Source of the DNA: SIG636 sp045535465
GTDB taxonomy: Bacteria; Bacillota; Clostridia; Oscillospirales; CAG-382
DNA length: 36,423 nucleotides
Direction: 5' to 3'
Assembly (NCBI GenBank): GCA_045535465.1
Contig: JAZSLS010000091.1
Span: 1-36,423 of the forward strand
The translations under genes were made by a program, and so were the position numbers. The notes below the pieces were generated by a model. That model saw only the letters and a program-made list of their open reading frames with translations, was not told the DNA's origin and did not search any database. Shown here in pieces: positions 15,146 through 22,124 of the stretch; positions within the stretch are counted from its first letter, which is position 1; each line of letters opens with the position of its first letter.

Positions 15146-17803
15146 TTATTCAAATACTACCTCAAAGTCATCTCCGTAGGCAAGGTAAAACCTGTTTACC
15201 GTGCCTCTTAAGAAATTCACACCGGGAGAGCCCTCGTAATCGTTATAGTCAACGGTAAGCTCAAGCCTTGCTTCGCCATTGGTTTTTACCACGTTGAGCG
15301 AAGGATCCCAATTGTGCTTCTCATCGAAAGCCACAAGCAACAAGACCTTGTAGCGGAAGAAAGCTTCGGTATAATATGTTTTGCAGTAGTTCTTAAGCCA
15401 GTCACCACGGCCGCCTGTATTAAGCACGTCAAAGTACTGCTCAAAGTAAGCATCAAGCTCTTCTACGCTGCCTATAATGACGGGAGAGGGCAAGAGTGAG
15501 CCAACGGAGCTAAAATCGCCAAGGAAATTTCCGCCGTAGTACAGTTCCACGTATACGTCGGCGTTATCTTCATCAAGCTCCGCTATCTCGTCCCTAAAGC
15601 CGCTAATCGTTGTCTTTACCTTATCCGCAGCGTAGTATCTATCCACCGCAACCACAATAAGGTAGTCCACGGCATAGCCAGTATCAACGCCGCTGCCAAC
15701 GTCACATAAGTATTCGGAAAGCTCAATATTAAGGGTTTTGCCGTTTCTGCCTTCGGTTTGGCACACGCTTTCAATGCTGAACTTCACCGAAGCGTTAGGC
15801 TCCCTTACAGTTATTACCGCCGCATAGTTTCGGGAATAGTCGATTTCGGTATCCACCATAGCCCAAGGAGCCTTGGATGCTATATAGCTGTCAAGCTCTT
15901 CCTTGGAGTTGATAAGAGCATAATCTACGGGATAGGCGGTATATGCTTCACCGTTATAGGCGCTGTTTTCGTCAATTGCTGAATACTCAAGAACCTCGTA
16001 GTCCCATCTTTCGCTAAGCTCTTTTTCGATAACGGAATGGGTTATATCCACTTGGGACTTGGACATATCCGTAGCTTTGCCCATAAAGATAGGGGTATCG
16101 TAGGTGTCTTCCACTATCATATACACAAAGGGACGGTCAAAGCTTATTACCTCTTCGTATACGGGGCCGCCGCCTGTGGGAGGAGCTATTATTATAGTAG
16201 CGGCGCCTGCCTTGGTGCCTATATTGTTAACCTCTATAAAAGTGCTGTGTAAAATCTGACCTATAAACACACCGCTTTCGTTTATATTGGTAAAGTCTGC
16301 TTTGGTAGGGTCAAAGGCAACGCCCATACCCATTTCCGTAAGGGTTTTCTGCAAGGTTTCGGAGGAAACGCCCGAATTAAAGCAGAATGCAGGAAAAGAG
16401 TATCTTATATTTGTCACCTTGGCGCCGGATATCATAGAGGATATCTGCTTACCCGTCAAGGAAGCTATAAGAGCGTTCAAGCCGTCTTTATCATTGGGAA
16501 GCAAAGCCACAAAGGAATAGCCGTCCTTGTACTTTTTAACTATGCCTCTTGCGGTAGAGGTTTCTATATACTTTACGTCGGCATCCGTATCGTAGTCGCC
16601 GGGAAGACAGCTATCCGAAAGATACATAACGTCGGTTTTACTGCCGTCTGCGTTAGTAAAGGGACGCTCTTCCTGATCGGGATCTATGGTAAATTTGTAG
16701 TTCCACTCAGCATCAAATACCAAAGCGTTTACCATAAGCAAAACGGCATCGGGAGGAATATAGTCAAGCATATTCTTTATAGTGCCGTCGGTGTTTTCGT
16801 CTATCCAAGCGTTAAGCTCATCCGCGGTTTTGTCCGTAAAGGGCGCCATAAAAGAATCCGCCTGATAATAGTCTGCAAGGCACTGCAAAAAGCCCTTGTT
16901 AACACCAAAGCCGTCCTTTATCCAAACGGAGTTGCCTATGGAAAGACTTGCCGTTTTTGTGCTGGGCAGGCTTTCCACGTAGTTGGAAATGCACTTGTTA
17001 AAGTATTCTATGGGAATACCGCCCAGCGCCTTTTCCATTGCCTCCTTCGTTTCGGTATCTGCGCCGTTAGCCATCATAGAAAGGGCAAGCATTACGGAAA
17101 GAGGAGATATAAGGGTGTTATCCTCCCCCTCTGCACAGCCCTTAAAAAGCTTTGCTGCAAAATCGTTATACACTGCCGCAAAGGGGTTGTTAACAACAAC
17201 GTTGTTCGGTTTGGTAACGGTTAGGGTGTGAAGCAGATTGGTAGAGCTGCCATCCGAGGGCATTTCGGGGTAAACAAGCTCAAATTCATATTCGGGCTCT
17301 ATATCTTCATATCCGGGCTTTACATCCCCATATCCGGGCACTACATCTACATCTCCCGACTCTTCCGTAGTGGGAAGGTCTTCGACTCCTCCGCCGTCAC
17401 CACTTGCATCCACGCTTGGCTCCTGAACAGACGTATCTTCAGAGTAATCCACAGATTCTTCACCGCTTATGTCTTGGCTTTGGTCGGGATTATTGCCTTC
17501 TTCGGACGTGTCTTCCGATTCGTCTACCGATGCGTCTGCAAAGCTGTCCTCCTTAGAGATAACATCAAAGCTCTCGCTGTCAGGTCTGCTGTCAGCAGCG
17601 CTGCTGTCAAACGGGGTTTCAATTACGTTGTCCTCGGTATCCTTATCCTTTGGCACGGTAAACACCACCGCCAAGGTTGCCGCCACCATACACAGGCACA
17701 GCACAGCGGCAATTACACGTTTTCTTATTATAGCTTTTTTAGCAAAGTAACGGTCTTTTCTTTTTAAAAGCTCCGTCTTTACGTCGTTTTCATTTCTTCT
17801 CAC
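15146..17803 (-). CDS. Membrane-anchored serpin with PrcB-like domains, coupled to an ECF sigma factor
   Basis: 885 residues. Short basic cytoplasmic tail (1-29), one membrane helix (30-50), acidic Ser/Asp stalk (about 52-200) with three 7-residue PGYxDxx repeats, serpin domain (about 205-580), then two small domains (about 629-737 and 772-885) opening with INSKEELDSY and IGSVEELDAY. Serpin signatures include NTLISPLSVMLALSMMANGA, NALVFDAEW and FDRPFVYMI. The hinge GTKAGAAT (529-536) is rich in small residues, as in inhibitory serpins that trap serine or cysteine proteases. Counting from the hinge puts P1 near Thr543, in the PPTGGG stretch. I choose GTG at 17803, whose GTGA overlaps the sigma stop and lies 10 nt after AAGGAGG; the ATG at 17812 is only 1 nt from that site. 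Position after an ECF sigma gene suggests an anti-sigma role for the tail, but no anti-sigma domain is recognisable. Confidence 0.88.
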   Translation of the reverse strand: MRRNENDVKTELLKRKDRYFAKKAIIRKRVIAAVLCLCMVAATLAVVFTVPKDKDTEDNVIETPFDSSAADSRPDSESFDVISKEDSFADASVDESEDTSEEGNNPDQSQDISGEESVDYSEDTSVQEPSVDASGDGGGVEDLPTTEESGDVDVVPGYGDVKPGYEDIEPEYEFELVYPEMPSDGSSTNLLHTLTVTKPNNVVVNNPFAAVYNDFAAKLFKGCAEGEDNTLISPLSVMLALSMMANGADTETKEAMEKALGGIPIEYFNKCISNYVESLPSTKTASLSIGNSVWIKDGFGVNKGFLQCLADYYQADSFMAPFTDKTADELNAWIDENTDGTIKNMLDYIPPDAVLLMVNALVFDAEWNYKFTIDPDQEERPFTNADGSKTDVMYLSDSCLPGDYDTDADVKYIETSTARGIVKKYKDGYSFVALLPNDKDGLNALIASLTGKQISSMISGAKVTNIRYSFPAFCFNSGVSSETLQKTLTEMGMGVAFDPTKADFTNINESGVFIGQILHSTFIEVNNIGTKAGAATIIIAPPTGGGPVYEEVISFDRPFVYMIVEDTYDTPIFMGKATDMSKSQVDITHSVIEKELSERWDYEVLEYSAIDENSAYNGEAYTAYPVDYALINSKEELDSYIASKAPWAMVDTEIDYSRNYAAVITVREPNASVKFSIESVCQTEGRNGKTLNIELSEYLCDVGSGVDTGYAVDYLIVVAVDRYYAADKVKTTISGFRDEIAELDEDNADVYVELYYGGNFLGDFSSVGSLLPSPVIIGSVEELDAYFEQYFDVLNTGGRGDWLKNYCKTYYTEAFFRYKVLLLVAFDEKHNWDPSLNVVKTNGEARLELTVDYNDYEGSPGVNFLRGTVNRFYLAYGDDFEVVFE
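17287..17349 (-). repeat. 21-bp tandem repeat in the serpin stalk
   Basis: Three imperfect 21-bp units coding for heptads of the form (V/K/E)-P-(G/E)-Y-(G/E)-(D/F)-x, at the membrane-distal end of the acidic stalk just before the serpin domain. They read as a stalk extension; copy number may vary between strains. Confidence 0.6.
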
Positions 17804-18339
17804 GGTTGCCATCCCTCCTTTGTCAGTTTTTCACGCAGCAAAGACTTGCCGCGGAAAAGCATATTGTCAACCTTTTTGCGGCTGCAACCTAATATAGCCG
17901 CTGTTTCCTCGTATGTAAAGCCTTCGTAATATACCAAATGCAAGGCATAGTGAAGCTCGTCAGGCAAGGTCTTAAGGGCGGCGTTAAGGCGTTTGGAACG
18001 CTCGGTTTTTATAACCGTTTCCTCAAGGCTTTCTCTGTCTGCTATATCCTCCGCCTTATCTAAAATAGCTCCACGTGACCGCTTTTTAAGCACGTTAACT
18101 GCACGGTTGTGGGCGATAGTATATAGGTAGGTTTTAAGCGAGGTTTTAAAATTATACTTCTTTTTGTGGATGATAAGCTGGAGCAGAGTGTCTATCGCCA
18201 CGTCCTCTGACTCTGCCACGTCCGAAAGATACCTGTCTGCAAACAAGGTAAGCCTGTCAAAATACAGCCTTTGTATCTCGTCAAACGCACTTTCATCGCC
18301 ATCAAGATAACGGCGGTAGCTACTTTCACCGTTGTCCAT
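17800..18339 (-). CDS. ECF-type RNA polymerase sigma factor, first gene of the serpin operon
   Basis: 179 residues, the usual ECF size. Region 2 (about 10-80) contains the helix around DVAIDTLLQLIIHKKKYNF and SLKTYLYTIAHNRAVNVLKK, with the aromatic/basic residues used for -10 melting. Region 4 (about 120-175) has LPDELHYALHLVYYEGFTYE followed by the helix-turn-helix ETAAILGCSRKKVDNMLFR. Regions 1.1 and 3 are absent. The start is ATG 18339: GGTGGTGA, one mismatch from the ribosome consensus, lies 5 nt upstream. The stop overlaps the start of the serpin gene (GTGA), so the two are translationally coupled, as is usual for a sigma factor and its membrane-bound controller. Target promoters are unknown; the four-gene operon itself is the first candidate. 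Confidence 0.9.
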   Translation of the reverse strand: MDNGESSYRRYLDGDESAFDEIQRLYFDRLTLFADRYLSDVAESEDVAIDTLLQLIIHKKKYNFKTSLKTYLYTIAHNRAVNVLKKRSRGAILDKAEDIADRESLEETVIKTERSKRLNAALKTLPDELHYALHLVYYEGFTYEETAAILGCSRKKVDNMLFRGKSLLREKLTKEGWQP

Positions 18340-18378
18340 CCGTATCACCACCCTTTTTGTGGTTTTTTCTTTACACCT

Positions 18379-18384
18379 ATTATA
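18379..18384 (-). promoter_or_regulatory. -10 box candidate for the sigma-serpin operon
   Basis: A perfect TATAAT on the minus strand, about 40 nt upstream of the sigma start. No good TTGACA-like box lies 17 nt away, so the promoter may be weak or activator-dependent. I could not find a convincing ECF-type GGAAC/CGT pair. Confidence 0.45.
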
Positions 18385-18429
18385 CAACTAAAAAGCTCTT
18401 TTTCCTAAAACTTTTTTAAAAAATAAAAA

Positions 18430-18542
18430 AATCCGAAAGCATACGCTTTCGGAAGATATACACGCTTCGCATGATGATATGCGCCTTCGGCGATGATATA
18501 CACGCTTTGCGTGATGATATGCCAAGCCTTACGGCTTGGATA
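18430..18542. repeat. Modular hairpin array downstream of tRNA-Ser
   Basis: Five short inverted repeats in a row: 18433-18452 (CCGAAAGC/GCTTTCGG), 18461-18473, 18482-18492, 18501-18513 and 18522-18539. Most have 4- to 7-bp stems and 3- to 4-nt loops, joined by the constant linker ATGATAT. The first stem is repeated exactly in the tRNA terminator at 18550-18569. Stem sequences differ while the linker is fixed, which is the opposite of CRISPR. The array fills the space between tRNA-Ser and the sigma operon promoter. Function unknown. Confidence 0.7.
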
Positions 18543-18575
18543 AAAAAATCCGAAAGCATACGCTTTCGGATTTTT
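18543..18575 (-). terminator. Terminator of tRNA-Ser
   Basis: A hairpin (CCGAAAGC 18550-18557 with GCTTTCGG 18562-18569, extended by A/T pairs) is followed by a run of T on either strand. It begins at once after the encoded CCA end of the tRNA. Confidence 0.85.
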
Positions 18576-18667
18576 TGGCGGAAAGACAGGGATTCGAACC
18601 CTGGGTGCGCTATTAACGCACACACGATTTCCAGTCGTGCGCCTTAGACCAGCTCAGCCATCTTTCC
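18576..18667 (-). tRNA. tRNA-Ser (GGA anticodon)
   Basis: 92 nt including an encoded CCA. The acceptor stem GGAAAGA pairs with TCTTTCC, with discriminator G. The anticodon arm is CACGA-CTGGAAA-TCGTG, giving anticodon GGA (reads UCC/UCU serine codons). The long variable arm (about 18 nt with a TGCG/CGCA stem) marks it as a class II tRNA, as serine requires. The T-arm has the standard GGTTCGAATCC. A strong promoter lies just upstream and a terminator just downstream, so it is a single-gene unit. Confidence 0.96.
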
Positions 18668-18689
18668 ATAACCTTAGGTCACAGGCGGT

Positions 18690-18718
18690 ATTATATCACA
18701 GTTGTTTACCTATGTCAA
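18690..18718 (-). promoter_or_regulatory. Promoter of tRNA-Ser
   Basis: Minus-strand TTGACA (18718-18713) and TATAAT (18695-18690) with a 17-nt spacer and an extended -10 TGA: a consensus-strength promoter, as expected for a tRNA. Confidence 0.88.
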
Positions 18719-18766
18719 GTGCTTTTTTTGTTATTTTTTGTTTTTTTACGCCAAAATCCCCTTTGC

Positions 18767-18795
18767 TTGACATTGATATAATGGGGTGATATAAT
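18767..18795 (+). promoter_or_regulatory. Promoter of the comF-like gene
   Basis: TTGACA (18767-18772) and TATAAT (18790-18795), 17 nt apart, with TGA before the -10 box. It fires away from the tRNA-Ser promoter, 48 nt to the left. Confidence 0.85.
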
Positions 18796-18816
18796 TCGCC
18801 GAAAGAAGGTGACGAT

Positions 18817-19554
18817 ATGAACGATAAGCTACGGCGGTTTTTGGACAACTATCTCCTTGCGCCTCCAAAATGTCTTTTCTGCGGTGGCGAGGATTGCAGC
18901 ATTCATACTCCCATATGTACCCTTTGCTACGACAAATACGTAAAGTTTTTGTTTGAAGGCTGTGCCGATTGCGGGGAGCAGCCTATGAATTGCCGATGCT
19001 TTACAGTTGCCCACTGCACAAACCTTTACCGCCTTTTCAACTACGGACATCCGGATATGCGCCGCTTTATAGCAAGGCTTAAAAGCAGGTACAGTAAGCA
19101 CGGTTTTCGTTTCCTTGCCGCAAGGCTTGTGGAAAGAATTGAGGAAAAGACAGGCGGTACTATGCGCTACGACTGCGTAACCTTTGTGCCGAGAAACGTA
19201 AAAGCAAAGCGCCGCTACGGCTTTGACCAAGCAGAAGGACTTGCCAAAGCCATAGCACGTTTTTTGGACGTTCCCTGTAAAAAGCTGCTTGTAAGCACGG
19301 GCGTATCCTTTGAACAAAAACGCATAAGCCGTGCCTACCGAGGCATAGCGGCGATGCTTAGGTTTAATATTAACAAAAAGGCCTTGACAGATGGCAAGCT
19401 TGCCTACAAAACCGTACTTTTGGTAGACGATATAGTTACCACAGGCTCATCTATGGGCGAATGTGCAAAACAGCTTACCGCCCACGGTGTTAAAAGAGTG
19501 GACGGTGCGTTTATTGCCCACACACCCAAAAACCCTAGATACTCGCTTGGTTAG
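18817..19554 (+). CDS. comF: ComF family phosphoribosyltransferase-like protein
   Basis: 245 residues, the usual ComF length. The N-terminal double zinc-ribbon is visible as CLFC, CTLC, CADC and CRC pairs in the first 70 residues. The type I phosphoribosyltransferase domain follows, with the PRPP-binding motif VLLVDDIVTTGSS near residue 200-212. ComF is needed for DNA uptake in naturally competent bacteria and for late steps of recombination. Many non-competent clostridia also carry a copy, so this does not prove competence. Start at ATG 18817 with GAAGGTGA upstream. About 100 nt further on lies the second sigma factor gene, which could be transcribed partly by read-through. Confidence 0.9.
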   Translation: MNDKLRRFLDNYLLAPPKCLFCGGEDCSIHTPICTLCYDKYVKFLFEGCADCGEQPMNCRCFTVAHCTNLYRLFNYGHPDMRRFIARLKSRYSKHGFRFLAARLVERIEEKTGGTMRYDCVTFVPRNVKAKRRYGFDQAEGLAKAIARFLDVPCKKLLVSTGVSFEQKRISRAYRGIAAMLRFNINKKALTDGKLAYKTVLLVDDIVTTGSSMGECAKQLTAHGVKRVDGAFIAHTPKNPRYSLG

Positions 19555-19589
19555 GAACAATTGAGTAAATACGTTTTAAACGTTACGTG

Positions 19590-19619
19590 TTGAAAAACGC
19601 ACTTTTGAGCTGTTATTAT
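19590..19619 (+). promoter_or_regulatory. Possible promoter of the second sigma factor gene
   Basis: TTGAAA (19590-19595) and TATTAT (19614-19619), 18 nt apart, about 36 nt before the start codon. The -10 box is moderate, and overlapping alternatives exist. Confidence 0.4.
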
Positions 19620-19655
19620 ATACGTAAGGGAAAATATGGAAAGGAGGGGAGACGT

Positions 19656-20192
19656 ATGTTTGGAAAAAGACGATTTACAGTAGATACAAAAGCTTTAAAC
19701 GAGGCTATAAAAAAGATTTCGGAAGGCGATAAAAACGCCTTGTCAGTAGTATACGATGCCTGCGGAAAGCTGATATACGCTACTGCGTACCAAATATGCC
19801 GAAACGGTGAAGATTCCGCCGACGTTCTGCAGGACGTTATGGTTTCCGTTGCTGAAAATGCCGGCACGTACAAGCACGGAACAAACCCCAAGGCGTGGAT
19901 TATGGCTATTACCCGTAATATTTCCATTAACAAAATAAGCCTTTATGATAACTCAAGGACCACCTCCCTTGAGGAGGTGAAGGAGCCGATGGTAACGCCC
20001 GATATGGATTCTTATTTGATAATAGAAGAATCCCTTTCCACCCTAAGCCCCGATGACAGATACATAGTATATGCAAAGCTGTACGCAGGACTTAGCCACA
20101 AAGAGATAGGCAACACGTTGGGTATAAGCAACGCCGCCTGCTCTGCCAGATACAAAAGGGCGCTTAAAAAGCTTGAGGCTTACTTTAAGTAA
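19656..20192 (+). CDS. Second ECF-type RNA polymerase sigma factor
   Basis: 178 residues. Region 2 spans about 12-85 (KNALSVVYDACGKLIYATAY, DVLQDVMVSVAENAGTY, PKAWIMAITRNISINKI). Region 4 spans about 120-175, with LSPDDRYIVYAKLYAGLSHK and the helix-turn-helix KEIGNTLGISNAACSARYKR. The ATG at 19656 is preceded by AAGGAGGGG at good spacing; upstream in-frame codons lack support. The stop lies 13 nt before the start of a membrane protein with a short cytoplasmic N-terminus, an arrangement typical of a sigma factor and its membrane controller. It differs clearly from the sigma factor at 17.8-18.3 kb, so the two systems are parallel and not a recent duplication. Confidence 0.88.
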   Translation: MFGKRRFTVDTKALNEAIKKISEGDKNALSVVYDACGKLIYATAYQICRNGEDSADVLQDVMVSVAENAGTYKHGTNPKAWIMAITRNISINKISLYDNSRTTSLEEVKEPMVTPDMDSYLIIEESLSTLSPDDRYIVYAKLYAGLSHKEIGNTLGISNAACSARYKRALKKLEAYFK

Positions 20193-20205
20193 GGAGAGAT
20201 TTTTA

Positions 20206-21471
20206 ATGAGGGATATAGAAAAAAAGCTAAGTGAGTATTACCGCACACAAACGGAAAACGCACCCGTAAAAAACATAGAAACAACTAAAAATGAAGAGAT
20301 AAAATATAAAAGAATAGGCAAAAGGAATTGGATAAAAGCGGCGGTAGCGGCGGTACTTGCAGTGGCGATAGGCGTAGGCTTTATCAATTCCGATTACCAA
20401 CGTTTTTTTACGCCGTCTGAAATTACTGCCCCCGCAGTTTCAAAAGACGACAGCGAAAGAGATGAAAACAGCGTTTTTGCCGATTCCGAAAGCTCTGTTG
20501 CATCGGCGGCTACAGATGACAGCTCAGTTGGAAACGGAAGCACGAATAACACCTCGTCCGAATTTAACGAGGACGGTAGCTCCGCTCCGGAACACAGTAC
20601 AGACGTTTCCACGCCACCCGATAACGTTCAAGACCCTCCCGCAACACATACACAGCCAAAGACGGTTTATGCCGACGGGTTTAGTTTTGGAGGCGGCGAT
20701 GAGATTTATTCGTTGGACGAAATGAGAATGATTTGGGGGTATCAGGACATCGTTGAGAAAAACCCAAAAGATATTTACTACGTTTTATTAAAACCTTCGT
20801 GTTTGGAATACCTTTGCTACGTTAACAGCATTCATCGCAGTGACGAAACACTCCCCTCTAAGAATTTTGCCGGTGAAGACAGACTTGGATATACACCGCA
20901 AAGCTTTAAGCAATGGAAAGAGGATGTGCAATGGATGATAGAAAAAGATATGGAAACTTTTAAAAGCTTTGGTATAGAAGCAACCGTGTACTATTATGGG
21001 TACGATTGGGATGCTCTTGTGCTTAACGAATCTGTATACACAGCCTACTACCATACGCTTGAGGATGACACCGTAGGAAATTTTGGCTACTTTTTTTCTG
21101 CTTACGTCAGCGGTGAAACCCTTATCAACTACAAAAAAGCCGCAATTGATGAGTTTTATAGAGTTAACGATGCTTCACGAAAAATAGCTGCCGAAAAATA
21201 CTACAACGTATTCGGAAGAGAGGCCGGTGAGGACGTTCTCTGTTCCTATGACGAGTACGTAATATCAGCATTATACAATGATTATTATGAATATGGACTT
21301 ACCACACCAAAAGCTCTTGCGAAAATATTGCAAACAAAATGGGAGGAATATGCCGTCCAAGGATTAAGGCCTACCTTTCCTTCAGGCGGAAGTATAAGCC
21401 TTCTTCCCAAATGCGATGAAAAGGAGTTGGCTTTTAAATATTATTTAAGCACCTTTGAAAGCAGTGACTAA
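20206..21471 (+). CDS. Single-pass membrane protein paired with the second sigma factor
   Basis: 421 residues. A charged cytoplasmic N-terminus of about 45 residues (MRDIEKKLSEYYRTQTENAP onward) is followed by one membrane helix (about 46-63, WIKAAVAAVLAVAIGVGF), a Ser/Thr/Asn/Asp-rich stalk (about 75-150), and an external domain of about 270 residues rich in Tyr and acidic residues. I do not recognise the external domain. The N-terminus resembles, in layout only, the short cytoplasmic parts of clostridial ECF controllers, so an anti-sigma role is inferred from position and topology. AAGGAGAG starts at the sigma stop codon and lies 7 nt before the ATG at 20206. A terminator follows at 21504. 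Confidence 0.72.
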   Translation: MRDIEKKLSEYYRTQTENAPVKNIETTKNEEIKYKRIGKRNWIKAAVAAVLAVAIGVGFINSDYQRFFTPSEITAPAVSKDDSERDENSVFADSESSVASAATDDSSVGNGSTNNTSSEFNEDGSSAPEHSTDVSTPPDNVQDPPATHTQPKTVYADGFSFGGGDEIYSLDEMRMIWGYQDIVEKNPKDIYYVLLKPSCLEYLCYVNSIHRSDETLPSKNFAGEDRLGYTPQSFKQWKEDVQWMIEKDMETFKSFGIEATVYYYGYDWDALVLNESVYTAYYHTLEDDTVGNFGYFFSAYVSGETLINYKKAAIDEFYRVNDASRKIAAEKYYNVFGREAGEDVLCSYDEYVISALYNDYYEYGLTTPKALAKILQTKWEEYAVQGLRPTFPSGGSISLLPKCDEKELAFKYYLSTFESSD

Positions 21472-21503
21472 GGTTGCAATTTCTTGGTACTGATACGTGT
21501 ACA

Positions 21504-21534
21504 AAACAGCCCGTGCTAAAAGCACGGGCTGTTT
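21504..21534. terminator. Bidirectional terminator
   Basis: A perfect 14-bp GC-rich stem (21504-21517 with 21521-21534), AAA loop, flanked by A and T runs, between the convergent membrane protein gene (plus) and phosphatase gene (minus). Confidence 0.88.
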
Positions 21535-21543
21535 GATTTGGTT

Positions 21544-22005
21544 TTACAAAAGGCTTTCAAGCAGGGCTGTTACACCTGCTCTTATGTCTTCTATCGCCTT
21601 ATCAAAGTCACGGGTGTACCAAGGGTCGGCTATCTCCGTACCTCCTATGTACTCCGCAAGGCGTTTAACCTTGCCATCCTTATCGCCGCCGAGGATGCTT
21701 AGGGCACGGAGGTAGTTATCCTCATCCATTACCAAAAACAAATCGTACTTAGCGTAATCCTCTTTTTTAAGCTGAACCGAGCGTTTAGCAGAGCAATCTA
21801 TGCCCTCTGCCTCCAAAAGCACTCTGCATTCGGGGTAAACGGGGCTGCCTTTTCCGCTTCTGCCAATGGTTTCCGATGAAACGGCAGAGGAGGAGGCGTG
21901 AAAACAGTCCTCAAGACGACGTGTTTCAACTATATGGTTAAACAAAAGCTCCGCAGTGGGGCTGCGGCATATATTGCCGTGGCATATAAACATTATATTT
22001 TTCAT
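21544..22005 (-). CDS. Low-molecular-weight protein-tyrosine-phosphatase
   Basis: 153 residues, the standard length. The P-loop CHGNICRS (Cys8 nucleophile, Arg14) is at the N-terminus, and the general-acid Asp is in ADPWYTRDF near residue 125. Such cytoplasmic enzymes dephosphorylate tyrosine on bacterial kinases and exopolysaccharide proteins, or act on arginine phosphate (YwlE type). The residue after the first P-loop positions is Asn-Ile, which does not settle the tyrosine versus arginine preference. The start is ATG 22005, with AAGGGAG six bases upstream. The promoter faces that of sbcD. Confidence 0.92.
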   Translation of the reverse strand: MKNIMFICHGNICRSPTAELLFNHIVETRRLEDCFHASSSAVSSETIGRSGKGSPVYPECRVLLEAEGIDCSAKRSVQLKKEDYAKYDLFLVMDEDNYLRALSILGGDKDGKVKRLAEYIGGTEIADPWYTRDFDKAIEDIRAGVTALLESLL

Positions 22006-22036
22006 AGTATTGCTCCCTTTAAGTTCTTTCACATAT

Positions 22037-22065
22037 ATAATAGCACAAGCGCCGCCTTTATTCAA
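22037..22065 (-). promoter_or_regulatory. Promoter of the phosphatase gene
   Basis: Minus-strand TTGAAT (22065-22060) and TATTAT (22042-22037), 17 nt apart. Confidence 0.7.
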
Positions 22066-22079
22066 TAGCTTGCTATTGA
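22062..22079. promoter_or_regulatory. Palindrome spanning two divergent -35 boxes
   Basis: TCAATAGC-TT-GCTATTGA is a perfect 8-bp inverted repeat. Its outer TTGA bases are the starts of the -35 boxes of the phosphatase and sbcD promoters; the inner TAGC/GCTA half-sites are extra. A dimeric regulator bound here would cover both promoters. Confidence 0.45.
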
Positions 22080-22104
22080 TATGGCGGCGTTTTTTTGGTA
22101 TAAT
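22076..22104 (+). promoter_or_regulatory. Promoter of sbcDC
   Basis: TTGATA (22076-22081) and TATAAT (22099-22104) with a 17-nt spacer, 20 nt before the sbcD start codon. Confidence 0.78.
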
Positions 22105-22124
22105 GCCCTTACAGGAGGTGCATT

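Noticed and set aside
18430..18576. Possible CRISPR array
   Set aside because: The constant part is only about 7 nt and the variable parts are self-complementary hairpins; there are no cas genes nearby.
19555..19655. Clear ECF-type promoter (GGAAC/CGT) before the second sigma gene
   Set aside because: GGAAC is present near 19553, but the following CGT is too close (13 nt) for known ECF promoters; a sigma-A-like pair is the better match.
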